Shown here: one piece after another, positions 8,661 through 16,890 of the stretch | Layout: every line of letters begins with the position of its first letter | Numbering within the stretch: position 1 is the first letter of the stretch | Assembly: GCA_025451845.1 (NCBI GenBank) | Contig: JANWJS010000011.1 | Location: 114,403 to 178,402 of the forward strand | Reading direction: 5' to 3' | Length of the DNA: 64,000 nucleotides | Origin: Steroidobacteraceae bacterium | GTDB taxonomy: Bacteria > Pseudomonadota > Gammaproteobacteria > Steroidobacterales > Steroidobacteraceae | The notes under the pieces: model-generated | The model's database searches: none | Told to the model about the DNA's origin: nothing | Seen by the model: the letters and a program-made list of their open reading frames with translations, nothing else | Position numbers and translations under genes: made by a program

Positions 8661-9821
8661 ATGCAGCGAAGCACCGATCGTATCCTGACGACGCATGTCG
8701 GGAGCTTACCGCGCACCCAGGCGGTGACGGACGTTCTGTTTGCCCGAGCTGGCGGCATGCCCGAGGAGGCGGACGCAGCAGCTACCATCGCGAAGGCGGT
8801 GAAGGAGGTCGTGCGACGCCAGGTGGATGTCGGCATCGACGTCGTCAGCGACGGCGAGATGAGTAAGATCAGCTATGCGACCTACGTGTCGGAGCGGCTG
8901 TCCGGCTTCGATGGCGATACGCCACGCGAGCCCGGGCAGGATCTCGTGGAATTTCCGGGCCTCCTCAAGAAACTCGCCGAGAGGGGTGCGACGGCGAAGT
9001 ACCGTAGGCCGCGCTGCGTGGGTCCCGTGCAGGTGAAGGACACGCGGCCGCTTGCGGCTGACCTGGAGAATCTGCAGGCGGCATCGCTCGCCGCCGCGCC
9101 GCTCGAGACGTTCATGAACGCCGCCTCCCCAGGCGTCGTCGCGTTGTTTCAGCCCAACGATTTCTATCGCACCGGGGATCAGTACCTCGAGGCGCTTGCC
9201 GAGGCCCTGCGCAGCGAGTACGAGGCGATCGTCGCGGCCGGCTTCCTGCTGCAGATCGATGCGCCCGATCTCGGCATGGGCCGCCATACCCTGTACCGCG
9301 ACCGCACCGAAGAGGAATTCACGGTGCTCGCGGCGAGGCACATCGAGGTGCTCAATCACGCCCTGCGGAACGTGCCTGCGGATCGGGTACGCATGCACGT
9401 CTGTTGGGGCAATTACGAAGGGCCGCATCATCACGATATTCCGCTCGCCCGGCTGCTGCCGGTCGTGCTGCGCGCCAAGCCGCAGGCGCTGCTCTTCGAG
9501 GCGGCGAATCCCCGCCATGCCCATGAATGGGCAGTGTTCCAGGATGTGTCGCTGCCCGATGAGAAGATTCTGATTCCAGGCGTCATCAGCTCGACCACCA
9601 ACTATGTGGAGCATCCGCTCCTCGTCGCGGAGCGGCTCGAGCGGCTCGCGGGGCTGGTCGGCCGGGAGCGCGTGATCGGCGGCAGCGATTGCGGCTATGG
9701 CACGTTCGCGGGTTTCGGGCCCGTGGAGCCGGATATTGCCTATCTGAAGCTCGCCGCCCTGGTCGAGGGAGCGCGGATTGCAAGCGCGAGACTCTGGCGC
9801 TCCCGCGCAAGCCCTCGTTGA
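8661..9821 (+). CDS. MetE-like zinc methyltransferase (cobalamin-independent methionine synthase II family)
   Basis: A 386-residue protein matching only the C-terminal catalytic barrel of MetE (full MetE is about 750 residues). It begins TTHVGSLPR, and the zinc site is indicated by HVCWGNYEGPHHHDIPL and the late GGSDCGYGTFAGF segment; QIDAPDLGMGRHTLY is also family-typical. Stand-alone relatives include enzymes that move alkyl groups to thiols and coenzyme M-type transferases, so it may demethylate or process a catabolic intermediate instead of making methionine (inference). It starts 14 bases after the VOC gene and is probably in one operon. Confidence 0.8.
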   Translation: MQRSTDRILTTHVGSLPRTQAVTDVLFARAGGMPEEADAAATIAKAVKEVVRRQVDVGIDVVSDGEMSKISYATYVSERLSGFDGDTPREPGQDLVEFPGLLKKLAERGATAKYRRPRCVGPVQVKDTRPLAADLENLQAASLAAAPLETFMNAASPGVVALFQPNDFYRTGDQYLEALAEALRSEYEAIVAAGFLLQIDAPDLGMGRHTLYRDRTEEEFTVLAARHIEVLNHALRNVPADRVRMHVCWGNYEGPHHHDIPLARLLPVVLRAKPQALLFEAANPRHAHEWAVFQDVSLPDEKILIPGVISSTTNYVEHPLLVAERLERLAGLVGRERVIGGSDCGYGTFAGFGPVEPDIAYLKLAALVEGARIASARLWRSRASPR

Positions 9822-9893
9822 TTTTGCCGTGCGAGGCTTTACCATGCAGGGCTGACCGCCGCCGCTGCAGCGCCCGTCCGCACGGAGATTCCC

Positions 9894-10877
9894 TTGAAGT
9901 ACCGCAAGTTTGGCCGAATCGGATGGGATGTATCGGAGATCAGCTTCGGGGCCTGGGCGGTGGGTGGGGAGTGGGGGGCCGTCGACGACGAGCAGTCCAT
10001 CGCCGCCCTGAAGCGGGCTCTCGCCCTCGGAGTCAACTTCTTCGACACGGCGGATGTCTACGGCGACGGCCGCTCTGAGCGGCTCTTGCGCAGGCTGCGC
10101 AAGGAAACGAGCACACCCTTTCATATCGCCACCAAGGCCGGGCGGCGCCTCAACCCGCACGTCGCGGCGGGCTATAACAAGGAAAACCTCACGGCATTCA
10201 TCGACCGCTCGCTGCAGAACATCGGCGTCGAGTCGCTCGAGCTCGTGCAGCTTCACTGCCCGCCGACGGACAGCTACTACCGGCCGGAGACATTCGCCGT
10301 CATGGACGATCTGGTGAAATCCGGCAAGGTCCAGCATTACGGCGTGAGCGTGGAGAGGGTTGAGGAGGGGCTCAAGGCGATGGAATTCCCCAACGTGGCT
10401 TCCATCCAGATCATCTTCAACATGTTCCGTCAGCGTCCGGCCGAGCGCTTTCTTGCCGAGGCGCAGCGCCGCGCAGTGGCGACCATCATCCGTGTTCCGC
10501 TGGCTTCGGGGATGCTCACTGGCAAGCTCTCCGCGGCATCGACGTTTGCAGCCGACGACCACCGTAACTTCAATCGTCATGGCGAGGCTTTCGACGCAGG
10601 CGAGACGTTCGCTGGCGTGCCCTACGAAGTCGGCCTCAAAGCCGTCGAAGAGCTGAAGTCGCTGGTACCGGGGGGCGCGACGCTGGCGCAACTGGCTCTG
10701 CGCTGGATCCTGATGTTCGACGGAGTCTCGACCATCATCCCCGGCGGGAAGAGCTCACGACAGGTCGAGGACAATACCGGCGCGAGTGCTTTGCAAAGCC
10801 TGACGGAGGAGCAGATGAAGGCCGTGCGCGCCGTTTACGACCGCTATATACGATCCAGCGTACACCAGTGCTGGTGA
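9894..10877 (+). CDS. aldo/keto reductase
   Basis: A 327-residue TIM-barrel oxidoreductase. The catalytic tetrad is visible as Asp and Tyr in FFDTADVYGDG, Lys in HIATKAGRR and His in LVQLHCPP. The C-terminal NADP-binding block is present (IIPGGKSSRQVEDNTGA). It uses a TTG start with GGAG about 8 bases upstream. Members reduce aldehydes and ketones with NADPH in the cytoplasm. It closes the run of plus-strand catabolic genes, although the 72-base gap and weak start leave room for a separate transcript. Confidence 0.88.
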   Translation: MKYRKFGRIGWDVSEISFGAWAVGGEWGAVDDEQSIAALKRALALGVNFFDTADVYGDGRSERLLRRLRKETSTPFHIATKAGRRLNPHVAAGYNKENLTAFIDRSLQNIGVESLELVQLHCPPTDSYYRPETFAVMDDLVKSGKVQHYGVSVERVEEGLKAMEFPNVASIQIIFNMFRQRPAERFLAEAQRRAVATIIRVPLASGMLTGKLSAASTFAADDHRNFNRHGEAFDAGETFAGVPYEVGLKAVEELKSLVPGGATLAQLALRWILMFDGVSTIIPGGKSSRQVEDNTGASALQSLTEEQMKAVRAVYDRYIRSSVHQCW

Positions 10878-10897
10878 GCAGGAAGCGGGCTGGGCGG

Positions 10898-11257
10898 CTA
10901 GACAGCTCGACGGATGCGCTCTTCCAGCAGGCGAGTCCCCACCCGGACGATCGTGTCGATGACGGGGATCAGCTCCCTGCCCAGCCGCGATAGCCCATAC
11001 TCGACGGAGGGCGGCGAACTGGGTACGACCTCGCGGGTCACTACGCCCTTGGTCGTGAGCTCCCGCAGCCGCGAGGTCAACATCTTGGGTGAAATGCCTG
11101 GTATGTCCTTGTAGAGCTCTCCGAACCGGCGCGGTCCGCCGCTCAGTTGCCAGATCAAATTCGTCGTCCAGGCGCCTCCCAGCAGCGCCATACACGTGCC
11201 CATGGGGCAGCCGGGTGGCGGTGGGGGCGCTTTGCTCTTGCGGACCTTGTGCGGCAT
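10898..11257 (-). CDS. HxlR family transcriptional regulator
   Basis: A 119-residue winged-helix regulator. The HxlR signature CPMGTCMALLGGAWTTNLIWQLSGGPRRFGELYKDIPGISPKMLTSRLRELTTKGVVTRE covers most of the protein; two Cys in the CPMGTC segment could sense redox state or electrophiles, as in YodB/HypR-type relatives. The start at 11257 gives the usual family length; a longer frame to 11380 runs into the divergent gene. It faces away from a GST gene 125 bases off, a common regulator-target arrangement for electrophile stress (inference). Confidence 0.85.
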   Translation of the reverse strand: MPHKVRKSKAPPPPPGCPMGTCMALLGGAWTTNLIWQLSGGPRRFGELYKDIPGISPKMLTSRLRELTTKGVVTREVVPSSPPSVEYGLSRLGRELIPVIDTIVRVGTRLLEERIRRAV

Positions 11258-11258
11258 G

Positions 11259-11332
11259 GGTAACTCGTTACCGGGAGGATAGTGGATTTTCGTGCTTACC
11301 GAAAGTGCGGTGCTATACAGAAGTAAGTGCGG
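11259..11332. promoter_or_regulatory. candidate HxlR operator region
   Basis: A perfect 14-bp palindrome, GGTAAC-TC-GTTACC (11259-11272), abuts the HxlR start codon. Further along, AAGTGCGG occurs twice as a direct repeat (11303-11310 and 11325-11332), 22 bases apart, in the region shared with the divergent GST gene. Either could bind the HxlR dimer; the assignment is by position only. Confidence 0.4.
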
Positions 11333-11381
11333 ATGATAAGTTTGGCCCCGCTTCCGTTTGCTGCGACCAAAGGAGATCAAC

Positions 11382-11984
11382 GTGAAACTGTTCTATACGA
11401 GCGGGGCCTGCTCGCTATCACCGCACATCGTCGCCCACGAGGCGGGCATCGAGCTGCGCCTGCAGAAGGTGGATCTGAAGACGAAGACCATCACTACCGA
11501 GGGCGACTTCCTGGCGATCAACCCCAAGGGCTACGTCCCGGCGCTGCAGCTGGACGACGGTGAGATACTCACTGAAGGCCCCACGATCGTGCAGTATCTG
11601 GCGGATCTCAAGCCCGAGAAGGGGCTTGCGCCGCGCGCCGGCACGCTGGCCCGCTATCATCTGCAGGAGTGGCTCGGGTACATCAATTCCGAGCTCCACA
11701 AGACGTACTCGCCCCTCTTTCGGCCAAACACCCCGGCCGAGACGCGCGCCGACCGGTTGGCCTATTTGAGCAAGCGCTACGACCTGGTCGAGAAGCAGCT
11801 CGCGGGCCGCTCGTTCCTCCTCGGGGATCACTTCACGGTCGCCGACGCCTATCTCTTCACCGTCACCAACTGGGCGGGTACGGTGAAGTTCGATCTCTCG
11901 CCGTTTCCCAACCTTCGCGGCTTCCAGGAGCGTATTGCCGCGCGCCCGGCCGTGAAGGCGGCGATGACGGCGGAAGCTCATTAA
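11382..11984 (+). CDS. glutathione S-transferase (beta-class-like)
   Basis: A 200-residue GST. The thioredoxin-like domain begins MKLFYTSGACSLSPHIVAHEAG, with Cys about residue 10 in the place of the beta-class mixed-disulfide cysteine; LAINPKGYVPALQLDDG and LTEGPTIVQYLADL are the glutathione-contact blocks, and the helical domain has the FTVADAYLF motif. The GTG start at 11382 is chosen because AGGAG lies 6-7 bases upstream and it gives the standard N-terminus. It acts in the cytoplasm conjugating or reducing electrophiles and is probably controlled by the divergent HxlR gene. Confidence 0.9.
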   Translation: MKLFYTSGACSLSPHIVAHEAGIELRLQKVDLKTKTITTEGDFLAINPKGYVPALQLDDGEILTEGPTIVQYLADLKPEKGLAPRAGTLARYHLQEWLGYINSELHKTYSPLFRPNTPAETRADRLAYLSKRYDLVEKQLAGRSFLLGDHFTVADAYLFTVTNWAGTVKFDLSPFPNLRGFQERIAARPAVKAAMTAEAH

Positions 11985-12075
11985 ATAGCAACGAGCATGC
12001 ACCGGCGCAGCAGGAAGCTGCGCCGAGTCTTGGAGACTAGCCGACCCCGCTTTGGCAGCTTCGACACGGCGGCTC

Positions 12076-13056
12076 ATGCAGCGTTCCGCGATGGGGGCTC
12101 CTTTGCATTCCGTTCCAAGGACGCATTTGCGCGATGCGGTCCTCGTCGCAGCCGTGACGATTGCCACCTGGGTGCTGTGCGCGCTCTTCAATGTGACGGA
12201 GATGCTGCGTCGCCTGAACGCGCCTTACGAGCGGTACCAGCTCGATGAGCTTCCGACGGTGCTCCTCGTGCTCGGTCTGGGCCTGAGCTGGTTCGCCGCG
12301 CGCCGCTATGGCGAAGCCCGGCGGGAAATCGGGCGGAGAAAGTCGGCCGAGGCACAACTCGCGGCGGCGCTGGCGGACAACCGACGGCTGGCGCAACAGT
12401 ATGTCGAGCTGCAGGAGACCGAGCGCAAGGCCCTGGCGCGCGAGCTGCATGATGAGCTCGGGCAATATCTGAATGTCATCAAGCTGGATGCCGTCGGTAT
12501 TCGTGACGACACCCAGGCTCTCCAGCCGGCAACGCACCGACGCGCGCGCACGATCGTCGAGAACTGCAACCACATTCATGGCGCTCTGGCGACTCTCATC
12601 CGCGAGCTGCGGCCAACGGGGTTGGATGAGCTGGGGCTTGCCGCTGCACTGGAGCACTGTATCGAGACATGGCGCCCGCGCATGCCCGGCGTGTCGCTGC
12701 GGCTCTCCATCGCTGGAGATCTCGGCGCGCTGCCGGAAGGCATCACTGTCACCCTTTACCGGCTCGTTCAAGAGGCCCTGACCAACGTCGCGAAGCACGC
12801 CGCCGCCAGGCACGTAGTCGTTCGCCTCGAGCGCATCGGAGAGGGTGGCGCGGATGATCAATGGATCGACGTCGCCGTCGCCGACGATGGTGTCGGTACT
12901 ACGCCCGGCCTGCCGACTCGCGGGCTTGGGCTGATGGGTATGCGCGAGCGCGTGCGCGCATTGCAGGGGAAACTCGTGTTCAAGAGCTCGCGCGGGCAGG
13001 GCTTCGAGCTCTCGGCGCAGATTCCGGTGCCACCGGACGCGGTACTGTCGCCGTGA
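12076..13056 (+). CDS. NarL-type sensor histidine kinase
   Basis: A 326-residue kinase. Two membrane helices (about residues 20-40 and 60-75) flank a short periplasmic loop with no recognisable sensor fold. A coiled-coil stretch leads to the HisKA_3 box ETERKALARELHDELGQYL, with His about 125; the ATPase domain has YRLVQEALTNVAKHAAA, DDGVG and GLGLMGMRERV. The start is uncertain: ATG 12076 is used, 12091 is possible, and a TTG lies at 12052. The gene overlaps the response-regulator gene by 4 bases, so they form one signalling pair. Confidence 0.88.
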   Translation: MQRSAMGAPLHSVPRTHLRDAVLVAAVTIATWVLCALFNVTEMLRRLNAPYERYQLDELPTVLLVLGLGLSWFAARRYGEARREIGRRKSAEAQLAAALADNRRLAQQYVELQETERKALARELHDELGQYLNVIKLDAVGIRDDTQALQPATHRRARTIVENCNHIHGALATLIRELRPTGLDELGLAAALEHCIETWRPRMPGVSLRLSIAGDLGALPEGITVTLYRLVQEALTNVAKHAAARHVVVRLERIGEGGADDQWIDVAVADDGVGTTPGLPTRGLGLMGMRERVRALQGKLVFKSSRGQGFELSAQIPVPPDAVLSP

Positions 13057-13691
13057 GCGGCCCGACCAAGATTCTGCTCGTGGATGACCATGCCGTCGTG
13101 CGCCAGGGCTATCGGCGGCTCCTCGAAAACGAGTCAGGGATCCAGGTCATCGGTGAGGCGAGCAATGCCACACAGGCGTGCGAGCAAGCGCGCATGCTCG
13201 GCCCGGACGTGGTGGTCATGGACATCGCACTGCCAGGACTGAGTGGGATAGAGGCGACACGCCGCATGCTCAAGGACCAGCCGCAGCTGCGCATACTGAT
13301 GTTCAGCATGTATGACGATGCGATTTATGCGCGCCGCGCGCTCGAGGCCGGGGCGCTCGGCTATCTGAGCAAGGCGAGCGCACCGGAAGTGCTCGTGCAG
13401 GCAATCTATGCGGTCTCCCGCGCAGAGCGTTACGTGAGCCCCGACGTGGCGACAAACATCGCGCGGTCCGCGGCGCAACCCGGCAAGTCGGAGATCGAGG
13501 CGCTGACGCCGCGCGAGTTCGAAGTTCTGCGTCTGCTCGTACAGGGCGAGACCGTGAGGAGCATCAGCGAGAAGCTCGCACTCTCCGAGAAGACCGTGGC
13601 CAACCATCAATCGTCCATCCGCGAAAAGCTCGGCGCAAGAAACAGCGCACAGCTCGCGCGGCTTGCCTCACAGCTCGATTTGAGCGTTTGA
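13053..13691 (+). CDS. LuxR/NarL family response regulator
   Basis: A 212-residue regulator starting at GTG 13053, which overlaps the kinase stop codon. The receiver domain (1-120) has the acidic pair DD at 11-12, phospho-acceptor Asp 57 in VVVMDIALPG and Lys in YLSKASAP. The LuxR-type helix-turn-helix lies at about 148-205 (LTPREFEVLRLLVQGETVRSISEKLALSEKTVANH). Cognate partner of the upstream HisKA_3 kinase; targets cannot be inferred. The 247 bases that follow before the next gene contain GC-rich inverted repeats but no RNA family I can name. Confidence 0.9.
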   Translation: MSGPTKILLVDDHAVVRQGYRRLLENESGIQVIGEASNATQACEQARMLGPDVVVMDIALPGLSGIEATRRMLKDQPQLRILMFSMYDDAIYARRALEAGALGYLSKASAPEVLVQAIYAVSRAERYVSPDVATNIARSAAQPGKSEIEALTPREFEVLRLLVQGETVRSISEKLALSEKTVANHQSSIREKLGARNSAQLARLASQLDLSV

Positions 13692-13938
13692 CGGCGCGGA
13701 AGGGGCGGGGGCCGGCGGTCTTGTGCCGCAGCAAAGAGGTCCCTGCGCGTAGGGGCCGGAAAAGCTAAAGCTCTGCGTCGGCGAGGCCCAAGGTGCCGCC
13801 GCGGGGTCTTCAGGCCCGTTTCATGCTCAGGCTTGGCATCAACCCTGCTTCCACCGAACCATCGAGCTGCTGAAAGAGACTGGGGAGAGAGGAACGCCGC
13901 TCTGGGGCGCGTATTTCTCCAGTGCCAGGACCAAGACA

Positions 13939-15429
13939 ATGTCAGCTGCCAAGTCGCTATCGATTGCCGTGCGCCGGTCAGCCTCCCCGTTGGATCGGGG
14001 CTGCTTCGATGCGCTGCGCGCGTTGGGCGGAGCCGAGATCCGTCGGCTGGAAGAGGTGCGCTCTGCGGCGGATCTTGACCTGATCCTGGACCTGACCTCA
14101 AGGCCCGCCGCAGCTGACCATATTGTCGGCCCGCGCCTGGGCTACTGGACATTTCTCTACGGCGAGACGCCGGCGCGCATCGCGCCCGGACTCCTGGAGT
14201 TCCTGGCAGGCGGGCGTGCAGCCTTCGTCCGGCTCGCGCGGCTCCTCCCCGGCGGCAGAGCCGTGATCTTGCGGGAGGGGTCGGTCAAGACGGTTCTCCA
14301 TTCTCTCGCGGCGACCCGCGGGCGCCTCATCGAGGCGGCAAGCCGCTGGCCTGCCCAGAAGCTGGCCGAGCTCGCGCGCGGCGGCGGGCCTCCTGCGGGC
14401 ATCGAAGTCGAGCTGCCGGCGAGAAATCGCGCAGCGCAGATCTCGCTTCGTGCCCGGCTTCCAGTGGCGTTGCTGCGCAATATTGGCCGACGGGTCAAGG
14501 TGCAGCTGACTCGCGAGCGCTGGAGGATCGGGATCATCGAACAGCCGATCGAGAGACTCGTCGCGGCCTTCGATCCCACGAGGATCCGTTGGTTGGATGT
14601 ACCTTTCGAAGGATTTCTCGCCGACCCCTTTGGCCTCGTTCGCGCCGACGGAACGATGACCATTCTGGCGGAAGCGTTTTCGTGGAAAGAGCGGCGAGGG
14701 CGCATTGCCGCGATCGACCGCCGCCGCGACGGGTCGCTCGCCATCACGCCGACTTCGCTCAGCTTCGACAGTCATGTTTCCTATCCGCAGATCATCGAGG
14801 ACGAGGGCGAAATCTATTGCATACCCGAGACCTCTGCGCAGCGGCGTGTGCAGCTCTTTCGCGCACTGGAGTTTCCCGCACGGTGGGTTCCCGACAGCGT
14901 GTTGCTCGATGGGTTCGCCGGGGCGGACGCCACCGTGATCCGGCACGAGGAGCATTGGTGGATGTTTACCGGCAACCATGCAGACCAGGACGAAGCGAAG
15001 CTCTTCATCTTCCATTCGGCCAGCCTGCGCGGCCCGTGGACAGAGCACGCGCTGAATCCCGTCAAGTGCGACTTGCGCGCATCACGGCCGGCAGGCACTC
15101 CGTTCGTGGGGGCCGATGGTGCGCTCTACCGGCCGGCCCAGGACTGCTCGCGCGTCTACGGCGGTGCACTGGTCATCAACCGCGTGACCCGGCTGACGCC
15201 TGATGAGTTCGAGGAGGAAGTCGCAGCGCACCTGCGCCCGGACCCTGGGGGACCGTGCCCCGATGGTCTGCACACGCTGAGTGGGGCCGGCGAGCTGACG
15301 CTCGTCGATGGCAAGCGCCACGAGTTCGTACCCGCATTGATCGCGGCCGTGCTGAGTCGGATGAACGGCAACCGCGGAAGAAATCTGATCGGAAATGGTC
15401 AAAATCGCCTTCGTCAGCCAGCCTCGTGA
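13939..15429 (+). CDS. GINT1-like glucosamine transferase N-domain/formyltransferase-related propeller protein
   Basis: A 496-residue protein. The second half (about 205-480) has repeated propeller-like segments: PFEGFLADPFGLVRADG, YPQIIEDEGEIYCIPETS, DGFAGADATVIRHEEHWWMFTGNHAD and ASRPAGTPFVGADGALYRPAQDCSRVYGG. These match the domain found in plant GINT1 (glucosamine inositolphosphorylceramide transferase) and in bacterial polysaccharide loci, a five-bladed GH43-like propeller. The first about 190 residues resemble a methionyl-tRNA-formyltransferase-like sugar-modifying region only loosely. It overlaps the GT4 gene by 35 bases, so the two are probably made together for glycan assembly. Confidence 0.65.
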   Translation: MSAAKSLSIAVRRSASPLDRGCFDALRALGGAEIRRLEEVRSAADLDLILDLTSRPAAADHIVGPRLGYWTFLYGETPARIAPGLLEFLAGGRAAFVRLARLLPGGRAVILREGSVKTVLHSLAATRGRLIEAASRWPAQKLAELARGGGPPAGIEVELPARNRAAQISLRARLPVALLRNIGRRVKVQLTRERWRIGIIEQPIERLVAAFDPTRIRWLDVPFEGFLADPFGLVRADGTMTILAEAFSWKERRGRIAAIDRRRDGSLAITPTSLSFDSHVSYPQIIEDEGEIYCIPETSAQRRVQLFRALEFPARWVPDSVLLDGFAGADATVIRHEEHWWMFTGNHADQDEAKLFIFHSASLRGPWTEHALNPVKCDLRASRPAGTPFVGADGALYRPAQDCSRVYGGALVINRVTRLTPDEFEEEVAAHLRPDPGGPCPDGLHTLSGAGELTLVDGKRHEFVPALIAAVLSRMNGNRGRNLIGNGQNRLRQPAS

Positions 15430-16873
15430 CCCGGTAGTCGCTGCACCGGCGCAGCGCGGATCGGTGACGACAGTCCTCTGGGAGCTCGCTACCCGCATCG
15501 CGCGGCGCCATGAGGCCATGGTGTTCGCTCCGCAAGCGCCCGGGCAGGCGGCGGAAGAATCCTATGGCTCCCTCCTGGGCATCTGCCGTGTTCCCGTGTG
15601 GCGCACGTTGCACAAAGCGCTCGATCTCGGCACGGGCATACTCGGCTGGCATTCCCCGTATTTCGCCTCGAGTGCCTATTTTCGCGAGTATGGTCTGGGC
15701 GTGGCACGGGCGCTCCAGCGATATCGTCCCGACATTGTTCATCTGCAGAACCACTCGCAGTTCCTGCCGCTGTTTCGCCGCGCCGTGCCGGGCGCGCGGC
15801 TCATCATGCACGTGCACGATGAGCTGCACTCTCTCTTACCTCCAGACCCCATACGCGCGCGTCTGCAGGACGTCACGGCGATCGTGACGCCGAGTGAATT
15901 TGTGAGCCGGCGCATCGAGGCGCGGATGTCGTACATGGCCGGTCGGATTCACACGATCGGCAACGGGGTAGATACGGCGACTTTCCGGCCTGGCCGACAC
16001 GACGCCGCGACAGGTCGCGGCGGTTTGCGCATTCTCTACGTCGGGCGGGTATCGCCGGAGAAGGGCGTCCACATACTGGCGGCCGCTTTCGCGCATCTCC
16101 TCGATGCCGGTGAGCACGCGGAGCTGGATATTGTAGGCCCTGCTGGGCTTCTGCCGCTCAGCCAAGTGAAACTGCTTGCCCGCGACCGGCAGATGGCCGC
16201 GCTCGGACAGTTCTACGGCAGCGGATTCTGGGGCAGCCTCGACAGACAGCTTCTGCGCGCGCGCTCGGGGTACCGGCGCTACATCGAGTCGCTCCTCCCC
16301 ACCGGCTCTCGCGCCCGCGTACGATTTCTCGGCCAACTGTCACGGGAGGCAGTGATCGATTGCTACCACCGCTCCGACGTGCTCGTCATTCCTTCACTGT
16401 GCGAGGAGCCGTTCGGCTTGCCCATCGCCGAAGGCCTGGCGTGCGCACTGCCTTGTGTCGCGAGCAACGCCGGTGGTATTCCCGAGCTGATCGAGCACGA
16501 AAAGACCGGGCTGCTGGTCGCGCGCGGCGATGCAGCGGGTCTGGCCGACGCGCTGCAACAATTGGCAGCCGAACCCGCGGCGCGCGAACGACTCGGCCGG
16601 CTCGGCCGCGAGCGGGCCGAGCGCCTGCTCGACTGGTCGCTGCCGGCCGCGCGACTCGAAGCGCTGTATGAGCGGACTCTGGCGTACGCCTCCGGCGAAA
16701 ATTCTCCGCCGGCGCATCTACCGCTCCCCGAGGGTCTGGAACGACACTATCTGTTGCCTAGGGTCAACCAGCCTGTAACACAGACCCCCGTTGACCCGCG
16801 AACGGTTCGGCGTGAATCCCAGAATGGCACCGCCGGTTTGGCTTATCTCGGCGCTGCAGAGCCTGAGCCCTGA
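15395..16873 (+). CDS. family 4 glycosyltransferase
   Basis: A 492-residue GT-B glycosyltransferase. The N-terminal Rossmann half starts MVKIAFVSQP with an acceptor-side loop RGSVTTVLWELATRIARRHE; the C-terminal half contains ILYVGRVSPEKGVHILAAAF and the retaining-enzyme motif EEPFGLPIAEGLACALPCVASNAGGIPELIEHEKTGLLV, where the E-x7-E pair binds the nucleotide sugar. It acts at the inner face of the cytoplasmic membrane on glycan intermediates. About 70 extra residues after the catalytic domain are Pro-rich and low in complexity. Translationally coupled to the preceding gene. Confidence 0.9.
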   Translation: MVKIAFVSQPRDPVVAAPAQRGSVTTVLWELATRIARRHEAMVFAPQAPGQAAEESYGSLLGICRVPVWRTLHKALDLGTGILGWHSPYFASSAYFREYGLGVARALQRYRPDIVHLQNHSQFLPLFRRAVPGARLIMHVHDELHSLLPPDPIRARLQDVTAIVTPSEFVSRRIEARMSYMAGRIHTIGNGVDTATFRPGRHDAATGRGGLRILYVGRVSPEKGVHILAAAFAHLLDAGEHAELDIVGPAGLLPLSQVKLLARDRQMAALGQFYGSGFWGSLDRQLLRARSGYRRYIESLLPTGSRARVRFLGQLSREAVIDCYHRSDVLVIPSLCEEPFGLPIAEGLACALPCVASNAGGIPELIEHEKTGLLVARGDAAGLADALQQLAAEPAARERLGRLGRERAERLLDWSLPAARLEALYERTLAYASGENSPPAHLPLPEGLERHYLLPRVNQPVTQTPVDPRTVRRESQNGTAGLAYLGAAEPEP

Positions 16874-16890
16874 GCGGGCTTCGGCCGGTC

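Noticed and set aside
8706..10691. 661-codon minus-strand open frame
   Set aside because: It lies opposite the MetE-like and aldo/keto reductase genes, which have strong motifs; no motif was seen in the antisense protein.
13692..13938. Possible structured RNA between the response regulator and the GINT1-like gene
   Set aside because: There are GC-rich inverted repeats and an ACGCAGAGC segment on the minus strand that faintly recalls GEMM, but the GGCAAACC, GAAA tetraloop and final pairing are absent.
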